Assembly: GCA_023284085.1 (NCBI GenBank)
Contig: JAKVHY010000022.1
Span: 43,402-107,401 of the forward strand
Direction: 5' to 3'
DNA: 64,000 bases
Origin: Shewanella benthica
GTDB taxonomy: Bacteria > Pseudomonadota > Gammaproteobacteria > Enterobacterales > Shewanellaceae
Shown here: positions 1 through 7,956 of the stretch, piece after piece
How positions within the stretch are numbered: position 1 is the first letter of the stretch
Layout: the number at the start of each line of letters is the position of its first letter
Made by a program: the position numbers and the translations under genes
Notes under the pieces: model-generated
The model's database searches: none
The model's input: only the letters and a program-made list of their open reading frames with translations
Told to the model about the DNA's origin: nothing

Positions 1-602
1 CAATAGATGATAGGATGTTGCTCGGGAAGGTTGGAGCCAAAAGCCATCAGGCAGTGGGTGTGCTCAAAATCATCGTAACAGCCCGGTGGACCGTCGGCGC
101 CGAAGGAGCGCTTATAACCGCTGACCGCAGATGCCATACACAAGGTGGTGTTACCGTCGTAGTTATTAGTGCCGATCACGCCGCGGGCGAGCTTGCCTAA
201 GGTGTAGAACTCTTCGGTCAACAGCTGGCCCGAAGAGACGATGGCAAAAGAATCGCGGCCATACTTGGCTTGAATTTCTTTGATCTTAGTGGCCGTGGTA
301 TCCAGGGCGTGATCCCAGGAGGTAGGCTCGAAGTCTTCGAAATGCTTGTCTCTTATGAGAGGCTCGGTTCCCCTGCCCGGACTCTCGAACAACTCGTGCT
401 CTAAGATCCCCTTGATACAGAGTTTACCCCGATTCACATCGGCGCCAGCGTGGCCTCGGGTGGTGACAATCTTGTTCTGCTCGTTTAAGCCAATCTCGAT
501 AGAGCAGCCCGTAGAGCAATAATTACAGGTGGTGTACTTCCACTGTGCAACTTTCTTGCTGGGTATCACGATAGGCTTTCTTTTTTTACGACCAAACAGC
601 AT
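1..602 (-). CDS. Molybdopterin oxidoreductase, N-terminal 200 residues (cut by window start)
   Basis: This is the amino-terminal part of a large molybdopterin-dependent oxidoreductase of the formate dehydrogenase / nitrate reductase superfamily. I translated it from the ATG at 602; it runs open to base 1. It shows the [4Fe-4S] cysteine set C26, C29, C33 (CNYCSTGC) and C62 (GKLCIKG), then the start of the MGD-binding fold (SWDHALD; GTNNYDGNTTLCMAS). The N-terminus is short and basic (MLFGRKKRKP) with no twin-arginine signal, so a cytoplasmic enzyme is likely. A purine-rich GGGGCG precedes the ATG. The substrate cannot be decided because the active-site region lies outside the window; formate and nitrate are both possible. 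Confidence 0.85.
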   Translation of the reverse strand, partial: MLFGRKKRKPIVIPSKKVAQWKYTTCNYCSTGCSIEIGLNEQNKIVTTRGHAGADVNRGKLCIKGILEHELFESPGRGTEPLIRDKHFEDFEPTSWDHALDTTATKIKEIQAKYGRDSFAIVSSGQLLTEEFYTLGKLARGVIGTNNYDGNTTLCMASAVSGYKRSFGADGPPGCYDDFEHTHCLMAFGSNLPEQHPIIY

Positions 603-934
603 AAAATTCGCCCCACATTGAATAGATTCTATTTTACTTTTGCTTTATCTCAGCAATATCCATCACAATGCAGCCCTCATGCCAAAATATTAAACCAATA
701 TAATCAATAGAGTAGCTAGTGTTCAGTTTAGATAAATGTACATTTTCGGTGCTTTCGCTTTAAAGTGGTGCACTTCTGGTTTTAAAATAAATTAAAATAA
801 TTAACCCCTTTTCATTTTCCGGTCGTTTATAAGGGTAACGAGGACCTGTTGACCTTTCATGGTTGAGCAAAATTCTAGCGACAAAGATAAACAGGCCCCA
901 GCACAGAAACATCTTTTTACTTTTTGGAGATTTT
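603..934. other. Intergenic region between divergent oxidoreductase and ecotin genes
   Basis: This 332-base AT-rich gap must hold the promoters of both divergent genes. I see no strong operator, repeat or RNA structure in it. Open frames crossing it have no ribosome site and no recognisable product. Confidence 0.5.
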
Positions 935-1540
935 ATGAATTCATCGACACTTAACGCCGCTAAGAAAGCATTGACCATCACATTTTCAGCAGGAAGCATC
1001 TTAGCCGTGTCACTATTATCTTTTAATGCATCGGCCACCAGCCCGGCTCACCCAACGGATCTTAACCAGAGTGGTCACATGCAAAATATCATCACATCTC
1101 AGGCCTTCTCTTCATCCAATTACCAAGTCCAAGACGCGACTAAGATGTTTCCCGCACCAGAAACAGGCATGGTGCAACACATACTCACCCTGCCTAAGCT
1201 AGATGATGAATCGAACTACATGGTCGAAATACAGATAGGTCAAACTCAGATGGTGGACTGTAATGGCGGGAGCCTGTCGGGCGACTTGCAACAACATTCG
1301 GTTCAAGGCTGGGGATATAACTATTACCAGGTTGATTCGATCACTCAGGGGCCAACGACTATGATGGCGTGTTTCAAGCAAGCCAAAAAAGAGGCTTTTG
1401 TGCCAATCAGAGCCGAGCTGAAAATCAAGTATGACAGCCGTCTGGATAAGGTGCTTTATCTACCCGAAGGCAGCGAACTTAGATATCGAGTCTGGGCGGT
1501 TGAGAGTCAGTTCAGCACCTCAAAGCTATTGAGTGAATAA
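935..1540 (+). CDS. eco: Ecotin, periplasmic serine protease inhibitor
   Basis: Ecotin is a dimeric periplasmic inhibitor of trypsin-fold serine proteases. The 201-residue product has a signal peptide of about 34 residues ending NASA. The mature chain follows E. coli ecotin closely: [14 protein letters not shown], then [10 protein letters not shown], then the reactive loop TTMMACF, then LRYRVWAVE. The reactive-site methionine and the two cysteines that form its disulfide (VDC and MAC) are present. I chose the ATG at 935 because GGAG lies 5–8 bases upstream; the frame continues to 863 but that extension would bury the signal peptide. The gene stands alone with its own terminator. Confidence 0.95.
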   Translation: MNSSTLNAAKKALTITFSAGSILAVSLLSFNASATSPAHPTDLNQSGHMQNIITSQAFSSSNYQVQDATKMFPAPETGMVQHILTLPKLDDESNYMVEIQIGQTQMVDCNGGSLSGDLQQHSVQGWGYNYYQVDSITQGPTTMMACFKQAKKEAFVPIRAELKIKYDSRLDKVLYLPEGSELRYRVWAVESQFSTSKLLSE

Positions 1541-1603
1541 ATAGCACCCAATATTGATTACACATTTCACTACACGCATTAGTGACTAATTCCCCCATAC
1601 ATA

Positions 1604-1630
1604 AATGCCAGCTAGTAAAGCTGGCATTTT
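1604..1630 (+). terminator. Intrinsic terminator after ecotin
   Basis: AATGCCAGCT and AGCTGGCATT form a perfect 10-base stem with a 5-base loop, ending in a short T run, 64 bases after the ecotin stop. Confidence 0.75.
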
Positions 1631-1811
1631 GCCCTTCGCTTACTCCTTGCAGCCTTTTATCTGGGAAAACAGCAATTTTTATCTAACTGTCCCGGTCTGA
1701 TGATTGGCTAATTAATTCCCGATCATCTAATACCGAGTGGTATATTTTAGCTAAACAACTTAGGACATAAAAATTAAACGCTAATTCGAATCAACAAGGA
1801 GCCAATAACGC

Positions 1812-2786
1812 TTGAGCAAACTTAGCATTAGCCTCTACACGATTTTGGCCCTGATCGCGTTCGCGGCTAACTCAGTCCTGTGTCGTCTGGCATTAGGCGA
1901 TAACACCATAGATGCGGCGAGCTTTACTTCGGTTCGGCTGCTGTCCGGGATTTCAGTGTTAATCATTATCTTAGCCTTCACTCGCTCAGGCTTAGGATCT
2001 CGCTTTAGCCGCGCTGAGGGCCAAGATGAACAAGATAACCTGCAAGGGACATCTGCGGCCGACGCTTTGAGTCAGTCGAAGTTAAAGGCAAAAGGCAGTT
2101 GGCGAGCCGCTATATTGTTATTTATCTACGCGATAACCTTTTCCTTCGCCTATATATCATTGGCCACAGGCATGGGCGCCCTCATCTTATTTGCCTCGGT
2201 GCAACTCACTATGGTTATAGCCAGTCTACTCGGCGGTAAAAAGCTCCACTATACTGAGTGGATCGGACTGATAATGGCGTTTTGCGGATTCATCTACCTG
2301 GTGATGCCGACACTCGCGACACCTTCACTATCAGGTTTTATCCTGATGACAATATCTGGCATTGCATGGGCCGGTTACACCCTGATGGGGCGGGGATCCG
2401 CAAGCGCACTTGGAGATACCAGCTATAATTTCCTGCGTACCTTACCTTTCGTTATTCTCTTAATCCTGTTCACATTTCAAGATGCTCAACTCTCAAATAC
2501 CGGCCTGGCATTAGCCATAGTGTCCGGCGGGCTCGCCTCGGGGATCGGCTACACCATCTGGTATATTGCACTGACAGGCTTGAGCGCGATACAAGCGGCA
2601 GTGGTACAACTGGTGGTGCCTGTTATCGCTGCTATCGGTGGCATCATGTTTGCGGGTGAATCAATATCGATGCGCCTGATACTCGCCTCTGCGATGATCT
2701 TAGGCGGGATCTTATTCCTGATAGTAGGAAAATATGTCCTTGAGAGCCGCGGTTCGCGCCATACTAAAGATAGCGAAAGCAAATAA
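1812..2786 (+). CDS. EamA/DMT-family transporter
   Basis: A 324-residue inner-membrane protein of the drug/metabolite transporter superfamily, with about ten hydrophobic segments arranged as two EamA halves. The first half starts ISLYTILALIAFAANSVLCRLALG. A charged cytoplasmic loop of about 40 residues (around residues 60–100, rich in Q, D, S and K) separates the first segments from the rest and is longer than usual. The start is TTG at 1812 with AAGGAG at 1796–1801. The substrate cannot be told from sequence. The next gene begins 13 bases after the stop and is probably co-transcribed. Confidence 0.85.
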   Translation: MSKLSISLYTILALIAFAANSVLCRLALGDNTIDAASFTSVRLLSGISVLIIILAFTRSGLGSRFSRAEGQDEQDNLQGTSAADALSQSKLKAKGSWRAAILLFIYAITFSFAYISLATGMGALILFASVQLTMVIASLLGGKKLHYTEWIGLIMAFCGFIYLVMPTLATPSLSGFILMTISGIAWAGYTLMGRGSASALGDTSYNFLRTLPFVILLILFTFQDAQLSNTGLALAIVSGGLASGIGYTIWYIALTGLSAIQAAVVQLVVPVIAAIGGIMFAGESISMRLILASAMILGGILFLIVGKYVLESRGSRHTKDSESK

Positions 2787-2799
2787 CAGAGCCGGAGAA

Positions 2800-3204
2800 A
2801 TGAATAAAAATATTAGCCAAAAATTCGATACCTATCCCGATGACATAGCCAAGATCTTATTGGTAATTAGACAAGCTATTATTGATATAGCCAATGAGAC
2901 AAGTGATGACGAATTGGAAGAAGCGTTAAAATGGGGGGAACCTAGCTATATAGTAAAACATGGCAGTACCGTACGTTTCGACTGGAAAGCGGCAAGCCCG
3001 AACCAATACCGCATCTATTTCAATTGTAAAACCAGCTTAGTTGAGACCTTCAAAGAGCTCTATGGCAATACCTTCACCTACGAAGGCAATCGAGCCATGG
3101 TATTTTCAACATCAGATATCATACCTATGACACAGCTCAAGCATTGCCTCTCACTGGCACTGAGATATCATTCAATTAAGCATCTGCCTCTATTGGGCGC
3201 CTGA
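2800..3204 (+). CDS. DUF1801 (YdhG-like) domain protein
   Basis: A 134-residue soluble protein of the DUF1801 family: an N-terminal helix region (FDTYPDDIAKILLVIRQ), then EALKWGEPSY, then a beta-rich part ending near YHSIKHLP. The biochemical function of the family is not established. The ATG at 2800 is preceded by GGAG; the same frame is open back to 2734, but that part overlaps the transporter gene and is not needed. It follows the DMT transporter gene closely, so the two are likely one transcript. Confidence 0.8.
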   Translation: MNKNISQKFDTYPDDIAKILLVIRQAIIDIANETSDDELEEALKWGEPSYIVKHGSTVRFDWKAASPNQYRIYFNCKTSLVETFKELYGNTFTYEGNRAMVFSTSDIIPMTQLKHCLSLALRYHSIKHLPLLGA

Positions 3205-3322
3205 ACGAGCCTCACTCTCTAATCCCTCAGTCCCCTGTCCTCTCGCCTTCCCATCGCAGTGCAACAAATGTAAATGTTAGATTTATCTATTGTAACGCCC
3301 TTTACAAATCTCTTCCCACGAG

Positions 3323-3341
3323 CATAATGATATTGATTCTT
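3323..3341 (+). promoter_or_regulatory. Fur-box-like operator before the sodN operon
   Basis: The 19 bases CATAATGATATTGATTCTT match the classical Fur box (GATAATGATAATCATTATC) at 14 of 19 positions by my count. The site lies 41 bases upstream of the first gene of the nickel superoxide dismutase operon, which is a usual place for a repressor operator. Fur itself is encoded at 6799. Binding is inferred, not shown. Confidence 0.5.
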
Positions 3342-3381
3342 ATTTGCGTTTGTAACTTATAGAGAGTGAAGGAGAGAGGGT

Positions 3382-3786
3382 ATGGATACATGGAAACAGC
3401 TGATTTTTGAGGCCAACCAAGCTTTTCAAGCGGGTGATTGGCAAGATGCCGAACATCAATATTTGGTCGCCGTATCGAGGATTAATCACCTGTATGCCGA
3501 ATATGCCAACGATGAACAGGTCATGATGGCCTGGCTAGCCAGTTACCATAACCTGTCTGAGCTCTACGGCAGACAGGGTAAAGCCGACGCTCAACTCAGT
3601 AATATCATGATCCCTTATCACCAATTAAGAAATCGACTCATCACTCAAGCAGATAATAAACCCATCTATGCCGCAATCCTTCATGGATTGAAGCTTAGCT
3701 GCAAAGAGTTATACCTATTTCAAAAGAGCCAGTTACAGGGATCTAAATGTGTCGATATGAACGCTTTGGCTCCGGTCATTCACTAG
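3382..3786 (+). CDS. Small TPR-like protein, first gene of the sodN operon
   Basis: A 134-residue soluble protein without signal peptide. It is helical with a tetratricopeptide-like opening (FEANQAFQAGDWQDAEHQYLVAV) and a second helix pair with SYHNLSELYGRQGKADAQ. I do not recognise a named family. It starts 60 bases before a His-rich membrane peptide and is followed by sodN and the SodN protease gene, so a chaperone or metal-loading role for SodN is conceivable but unproven. GGAG precedes the ATG at 3382. Confidence 0.75.
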   Translation: MDTWKQLIFEANQAFQAGDWQDAEHQYLVAVSRINHLYAEYANDEQVMMAWLASYHNLSELYGRQGKADAQLSNIMIPYHQLRNRLITQADNKPIYAAILHGLKLSCKELYLFQKSQLQGSKCVDMNALAPVIH

Positions 3787-3845
3787 TAATAACCTATCTC
3801 AAACCAGACATCAGATTCCCACTTTATAGTTAAGGTCAAGTACCC

Positions 3846-4052
3846 ATGAAGCAAAGATTTTCAGCAGCACTCACATTCATATCCACCCTGCTTATCGCCC
3901 CAACGGCCATGGCACATCCGGGACATGATCATGCTCATTGGTCATCGTCTATGATCCACCTGCTGTGGATTCTTCCCGCCGTGGGTGCCCTGGGACTCGC
4001 CATCACTATGTACCGTCGAAAGAAAGCCGCGACTCAATCAAACAGCAAATAA
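3846..4052 (+). CDS. His-rich small membrane protein of the sodN operon
   Basis: A 68-residue protein with a cleavable-looking signal (MKQRFSAALTFISTLL...AMA). Directly after it comes a histidine-rich stretch, HPGHDHAHW, exposed to the periplasm, then one membrane segment (IHLLWILPAVGALGLAITMY) and a basic cytoplasmic tail (RRKK). Clustered histidines next to a signal cleavage site are typical of nickel, copper or zinc binding, and the gene lies 9 bases upstream of the nickel enzyme sodN, so nickel handling is a reasonable inference. No experimentally known homologue comes to mind. Confidence 0.75.
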   Translation: MKQRFSAALTFISTLLIAPTAMAHPGHDHAHWSSSMIHLLWILPAVGALGLAITMYRRKKAATQSNSK

Positions 4053-4061
4053 GGGGCGAAC

Positions 4062-4562
4062 ATGTTTTATAATTTATTGAATAAACTCGACAGTAAGGCG
4101 CCTTTTAAGCGTGCCTCGGCCCACTGTGATATTCCGTGCAAGATTTACGACCCGATCACGGCTCAACTGGCGGTATTGACCATGATCCGCATGGTCGACT
4201 TACTCGAAGAACTCAATGCTAAGTCGTCTCTGACGCCCAATGAGCAAGCCCAGTTCGGCCGTTTAGTCGCCGAAAAGGAAGTCCATGGCCACAAGGTAAA
4301 AGATGAGATCACTGTTATCTGGGGCGACTACATCAAGCAGCCTCAGCTGGATCAATTCCCGCAGCTCCATGAGTTGAGTCACAGCATCATGTTGACGGCA
4401 TCTAAAGCCAAACAGCATATCGATCGCGATGTAACTCTGCTACTGCTGGAAAAGGTCAATCGCTTCGCCGAGATATTCTGGGAGACCAAAGGGGTTAAGA
4501 CTTATCAGGCCACCTGCCCTTATCCGCCAGCAGAGACCTTGATTTACCCGCAGCTAAAATAG
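4062..4562 (+). CDS. sodN: Nickel superoxide dismutase
   Basis: SodN converts superoxide to oxygen and hydrogen peroxide with a nickel ion held by the N-terminal nickel hook. The hook HCDIPCKIYDP begins at H21, so a 20-residue propeptide must be removed to free the histidine amino group. H1, C2, C6 and Y9 of the mature numbering are all present. The hook has Lys where the well-studied enzymes have Gly at position 7. The remaining 130 residues form the expected helical bundle. The enzyme has no export signal, as usual for the family. The maturation protease gene follows 30 bases downstream. Confidence 0.95.
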   Translation: MFYNLLNKLDSKAPFKRASAHCDIPCKIYDPITAQLAVLTMIRMVDLLEELNAKSSLTPNEQAQFGRLVAEKEVHGHKVKDEITVIWGDYIKQPQLDQFPQLHELSHSIMLTASKAKQHIDRDVTLLLLEKVNRFAEIFWETKGVKTYQATCPYPPAETLIYPQLK

Positions 4563-4592
4563 CTAAATACATTGTTAGCTTAAGGAGTGCTC

Positions 4593-4886
4593 ATGTTTGG
4601 GATCAATCTATACCGAGTTGCCGGAATCAGTATGCAGCCGCGTATTCCTGCTGGCAGTTTCGTTCTCTGCATGAGCGCTTTTTCTCGAACTCGTTTAACG
4701 CTAGACGCAATATACCTGTTCGATCACCCCAGACTAGGTGAGCTGATCAAGACTTTGGTCAAAATAGACAATGCGGGTAACCTCTGGTTCAAAGGCGAAA
4801 ACGATACCAGTATATCCAGCCAAGAGATGGGCCCTATAAGGAGTGGCAGAGTCATAGGCAAGGTCACACTGATCATATCGGCCTGA
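4593..4886 (+). CDS. sodX: SodN maturation protease (S26 signal-peptidase-like)
   Basis: A 97-residue S26-family peptidase with the Ser/Lys dyad: Ser13 in GISMQPRIPAGS and a lysine near residue 53 in ELIKTLVKI. Proteins of this type encoded beside sodN remove the SodN propeptide to expose the nickel-hook histidine. Unlike true signal peptidases it has no membrane anchor, fitting a cytoplasmic substrate. I chose the ATG at 4593 with AAGGAG five bases upstream; the GTG at 4587 lies inside that ribosome site and is not credible. Confidence 0.9.
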   Translation: MFGINLYRVAGISMQPRIPAGSFVLCMSAFSRTRLTLDAIYLFDHPRLGELIKTLVKIDNAGNLWFKGENDTSISSQEMGPIRSGRVIGKVTLIISA

Positions 4887-5009
4887 GAGGCTTACTCACT
4901 GTCTCGCTATTAATCCGCTGGGACTTGTCATTCAAGGATACTGACAACTAAAAAAGTTTATCTCGAATCATCAATTGTAACCTAAGATGCTATTTGTTAG
5001 CGTTAAGCC

Positions 5010-5222
5010 ATGACAACATTTCATATCAGCAGAATACACACATCGAGAGGAATTTTCAGGCTGAGCGGCCACTGGGCTCAGACACTGGAAATATCCGCTA
5101 TTGAATTTATGGGCACAGATGGCTGGGTGACATTAAACTTAAGCGATGAACACTCCCGCAAATTAATGGCCAATTTAGAGCTGGAAATTTTAACCCATTT
5201 ACGTTCACAACATGCCGACTGA
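5010..5222 (+). CDS. Hypothetical 70-residue protein
   Basis: A short soluble protein (MTTFHISRIHTSRG...LRSQHAD) with alternating beta-like segments and a C-terminal helix. I do not recognise the family. The codon use resembles the neighbours and the sense frame is clean, but the ribosome site is weak. It lies alone between sodX and the convergent kinase gene, so it may be a real small gene expressed on its own. Confidence 0.55.
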   Translation: MTTFHISRIHTSRGIFRLSGHWAQTLEISAIEFMGTDGWVTLNLSDEHSRKLMANLELEILTHLRSQHAD

Positions 5223-5268
5223 CATTGACTAGAATTATTAGTCGTTGATTCACCCAACCCTATAAAAA

Positions 5269-5760
5269 TTAGCAGGCTTCGAACTGTTTGGCCATTCTCT
5301 GTATCTGGGCTAACGGTACACCATGGCTATTTCGCTTGGCACATTCAGCTTGATGAGCAGGGTCTTTAGGTTCACCTATTAACACGATGCGAACCTGATA
5401 GCCCAAGGCCTTCGCCGCGGCTTCGTAGGCCATAAATTCCCAGTAAGCCATATTAGTATTATCACAAATCACCAAAGGCTGAGATACAGATAGCGCATGA
5501 ATAAACCCGCTTAAGTTGCGCTGATGAAATTCGGCCAATCGTTTAGCATCGAACCTGTACTCATCTCCCTGATAGAAGAAACTATCCGTCGAAAAGTACC
5601 CCTTGCTCCGAATGTTCATGGTGACTTCGAGTGTTTGACTGACAATATACTCATCGACCCAACGAGACTTGCCGCTGCCGGGCAGACCGCGCATGATTAT
5701 CGCTAATCTATCGACTCTTGACGTCTCTTTAGGCTGAAACTTATTCAAATCCCCCTCCAT
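5269..5760 (-). CDS. P-loop kinase-like ATPase (AAA_33 type)
   Basis: A 163-residue nucleotide-binding protein with Walker A GLPGSGKS near its N-terminus, followed by STDSFF and CDNTN, the pattern of small polynucleotide-kinase-like / zeta-like ATPases. The substrate is unknown. I favour the ATG at 5760, four bases after the cobB stop (TGA at 5765–5767), which suggests translational coupling. Upstream in-frame ATGs at 5778 and 5811 would overlap cobB. It ends about 50 bases from the convergent gene at 5010. Confidence 0.75.
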   Translation of the reverse strand: MEGDLNKFQPKETSRVDRLAIIMRGLPGSGKSRWVDEYIVSQTLEVTMNIRSKGYFSTDSFFYQGDEYRFDAKRLAEFHQRNLSGFIHALSVSQPLVICDNTNMAYWEFMAYEAAAKALGYQVRIVLIGEPKDPAHQAECAKRNSHGVPLAQIQRMAKQFEAC

Positions 5761-5764
5761 AGAC

Positions 5765-6493
5765 TCACTGACTCTCATTATTAATAATCGCGCCGGATAG
5801 GATCCGCTCAACCATTTTTGGCACTATTTCACTGGCCTTACCCTGCAGATGATATTGAAATTGACTATGACGGTCCGCTTCGACCAAGTTAACTTCGACG
5901 GTTTGAGCGCCATGGTGATTAGCAGTATCGACAAAACCTGCGGCCGGATAAACGGTTCCCGAGGTCCCTATGGCAATAAACAGATCACAAGTGTCTAAAG
6001 CATGTTGAATGCGGTCCAGGCCAATGGGCATTTCACCGAACCAAACCACATGGGGCCTTAGCCTCTGGGCCGGAATGCAGCAAGTGCAAGTATGCTCTGG
6101 GCCAAATGGGTCTTTGAGCAAAAATGTTTGGCGCGAACGCGGACAACGTCCTTTAGATAGCTCTCCGTGCATATGCAATAATCGGTGCGATCCCGCTCGC
6201 TCGTGGAGATCATCGATATTTTGAGTGACGACCAATAGCTCTCCATCAAACTCCCTCTCGAGGCGCGCTAAGGCATCATGCCCTGCATTGGGCTCCACAT
6301 CTCCGCTATGCAGCTGGCTCCAACGAGTATTGTAGAATCGATCCACAAGCTCGGGATCTCGCGCATAACCTTCCGGCGTCGCAACATCTTCAATTTTATG
6401 TTCTTCCCATAGGCCATCTTGATCTCTGAACGTTCTTAAGCCTGATTCTGCTGAAATTCCAGCGCCTGTTAAAATCACTATCTGCCGATACAT
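5765..6493 (-). CDS. cobB: NAD-dependent protein deacylase (sirtuin)
   Basis: CobB removes acetyl and succinyl groups from lysines using NAD. The 242-residue product shows the NAD-binding GAGISAESGLRTF, TQNIDDLH, the catalytic His in MHGELSK, a zinc-site region with C in KGRCPRS and the CTCC cluster, and RPHVVWFGE. These match E. coli CobB in order. I chose the ATG at 6493 because GAAGGA lies six bases upstream, inside an alternative start at 6508. It is divergent from fur and shares a 305-base promoter region with it. The kinase gene follows after 4 bases. Confidence 0.93.
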   Translation of the reverse strand: MYRQIVILTGAGISAESGLRTFRDQDGLWEEHKIEDVATPEGYARDPELVDRFYNTRWSQLHSGDVEPNAGHDALARLEREFDGELLVVTQNIDDLHERAGSHRLLHMHGELSKGRCPRSRQTFLLKDPFGPEHTCTCCIPAQRLRPHVVWFGEMPIGLDRIQHALDTCDLFIAIGTSGTVYPAAGFVDTANHHGAQTVEVNLVEADRHSQFQYHLQGKASEIVPKMVERILSGAIINNESQ

Positions 6494-6798
6494 TTTCATT
6501 CCTTCCATACTGTTTTTATTCTTATTAAATATAACCCGACTAGCCTGACTCAACTATCTAACATAAGATATTATGCATTAGTATAAATGCAATAATAACA
6601 ATACAAAATGTAAGCTTAAATCGCATGCTTTATCTCTGATTTATCTCTGATTTATAGTGATTTATTGTATTTGCTTTGATAAAGGTGAGATAAAGACCTT
6701 CAGAGGTTTAAGTTTTTAATTTTACCTCTATAATAGATCTTAATATCCACTATTGAACCGATAGTTAAACTGATGGTTCTGCAATCAAGAGATTAGTA
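6494..6798. promoter_or_regulatory. cobB–fur divergent promoter region with an 11-base repeat
   Basis: A strongly AT-rich gap of 305 bases. At 6629–6650 an 11-base unit TTTATCTCTGA occurs twice in tandem, followed by degenerate copies (TTTATAGTGA, TTTATTGTA). I could not find a convincing Fur box in front of fur by eye. Confidence 0.5.
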
Positions 6799-7230
6799 AT
6801 GACAGATGGAAATCAGGCGCTAAAAAAAGCGGGTTTGAAAGTTACCTTACCACGAGTCAAGATTCTAGAACTGATGCAAGGACCCGAAAATCAACACATC
6901 AGTGCTGAAGATCTGTATAAAAGATTACTCGCGTTAGGTGAAGAGATCGGTCTTGCCACCGTGTACCGCGTACTCAACCAATTCGATGATGCAGGTATCG
7001 TTACCCGTCATCACTTCGAGAGCGGCAAGGCAGTATTCGAATTGGCGACTAAACATCACCACGATCACCTCGTTTGCTTATCATGCAACAAGGTCATCGA
7101 GTTTTCAGATGATCTGATCGAGACTCGACAAGACGAGATCGCCATGAAGCACAACATAAAACTCACTAACCACAGCCTATACCTTTACGGTGTCTGTACT
7201 AATGATGAGTGTGAGCACAACGACGCTTAA
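6799..7230 (+). CDS. fur: Ferric uptake regulator
   Basis: Fur is the iron-responsive repressor of iron uptake and related genes. The 143-residue protein has the winged-helix region (ALKKAGLKVTLPRVKILELM ... GLATVYRVLNQFDDAGIV), the His-rich metal site HHHDHLVCLSCNKV with the C-x2-C zinc pair, and the C-terminal C-x4-C (GVCTNDECEH). Length and motifs match typical gammaproteobacterial Fur. It is monocistronic with a terminator 26 bases after the stop. The sodN operon 3.4 kb away carries a Fur-like site. Confidence 0.97.
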   Translation: MTDGNQALKKAGLKVTLPRVKILELMQGPENQHISAEDLYKRLLALGEEIGLATVYRVLNQFDDAGIVTRHHFESGKAVFELATKHHHDHLVCLSCNKVIEFSDDLIETRQDEIAMKHNIKLTNHSLYLYGVCTNDECEHNDA

Positions 7231-7255
7231 TACTCATTAAGTTGCGTCCTAAAAG

Positions 7256-7280
7256 AACCAGCCCCAGAGCTGGTTTTTTT
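7256..7280 (+). terminator. Intrinsic terminator after fur
   Basis: AACCAGC and GCTGGTT pair with a 6-base loop and are followed by a run of Ts. The convergent acetyltransferase gene ends 8 bases away; on the minus strand the T run is interrupted, so it serves fur best. Confidence 0.85.
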
Positions 7281-7287
7281 GTGCCTA

Positions 7288-7788
7288 TTAGAGATGCTTG
7301 TGAAAAACATTCACCTTGTGCCCCATGAAACGGTTTCTATTTCTTTCTTCCATTCCCAGCTTTTTGGCCAAATTTTCCGACCCTTTATTACCTAATAAAA
7401 TGAGTGCAATCGCTTCGTCAACACCAAAATTGGCAAACAATTCCAATGCACATTTTCCCGCTTCAAAGCCGTAGCCTTGCCCCCAATATCCAGGCAGGTA
7501 ACGGTATCCCAGCTCAACTTCTTTAAACTCAGTAATATACTTAGGTCCACAAAACCCAATGACTTTTTTATCCGCTTTATGCTCTACGGCCCAACGGCCA
7601 TAGCCAAACTCTTCATAGCTGGCGATAATGACATCTGAAAAAATCTGCTCAGCTTGATCGACCGAGGTCATCGGCTCGCCGGGAATGTAAGTCAAGATCT
7701 CTGGTATGCTGTTGAGCAAGAATATGGTGTGGATATCCTTAGCTTCAAATTGTCGTAAAATCAACCTATCCGTTTCAGCAATGATCAT
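7288..7788 (-). CDS. GNAT acetyltransferase, RimJ/RimL type
   Basis: A 166-residue N-acetyltransferase of the ribosomal-protein-alanine type. The opening TDRLILRQFEAKD, the middle ELGYRYLPGYWGQGYGFEAG (acetyl-CoA loop) and the end LGNKGSENLAKKLGMEER are characteristic. The substrate is not known. I chose the ATG at 7788, which has AAGGGA four bases upstream; the open frame extends to 7839 without a better start. It converges on fur. Confidence 0.88.
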   Translation of the reverse strand: MIIAETDRLILRQFEAKDIHTIFLLNSIPEILTYIPGEPMTSVDQAEQIFSDVIIASYEEFGYGRWAVEHKADKKVIGFCGPKYITEFKEVELGYRYLPGYWGQGYGFEAGKCALELFANFGVDEAIALILLGNKGSENLAKKLGMEERNRNRFMGHKVNVFHKHL

Positions 7789-7956
7789 ATAATCCCTTAA
7801 TTTAAGGCTAATGTTTGAACCCAGTATATCGAAACACAATTTAATGCAGCGAATCTAAATTAGTAACCAACTTATATACCTGTTCGTTTTTTATCAATAT
7901 AATCCCACAATAAAGCGTATATTTGCTTGGTTCAACACGATTCACAAGGAAGCAAC

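Noticed and set aside
863..934. Longer N-terminus for ecotin
   Set aside because: It would place 24 charged and mixed residues ahead of a clear signal peptide, while the ATG at 935 has a proper ribosome site.
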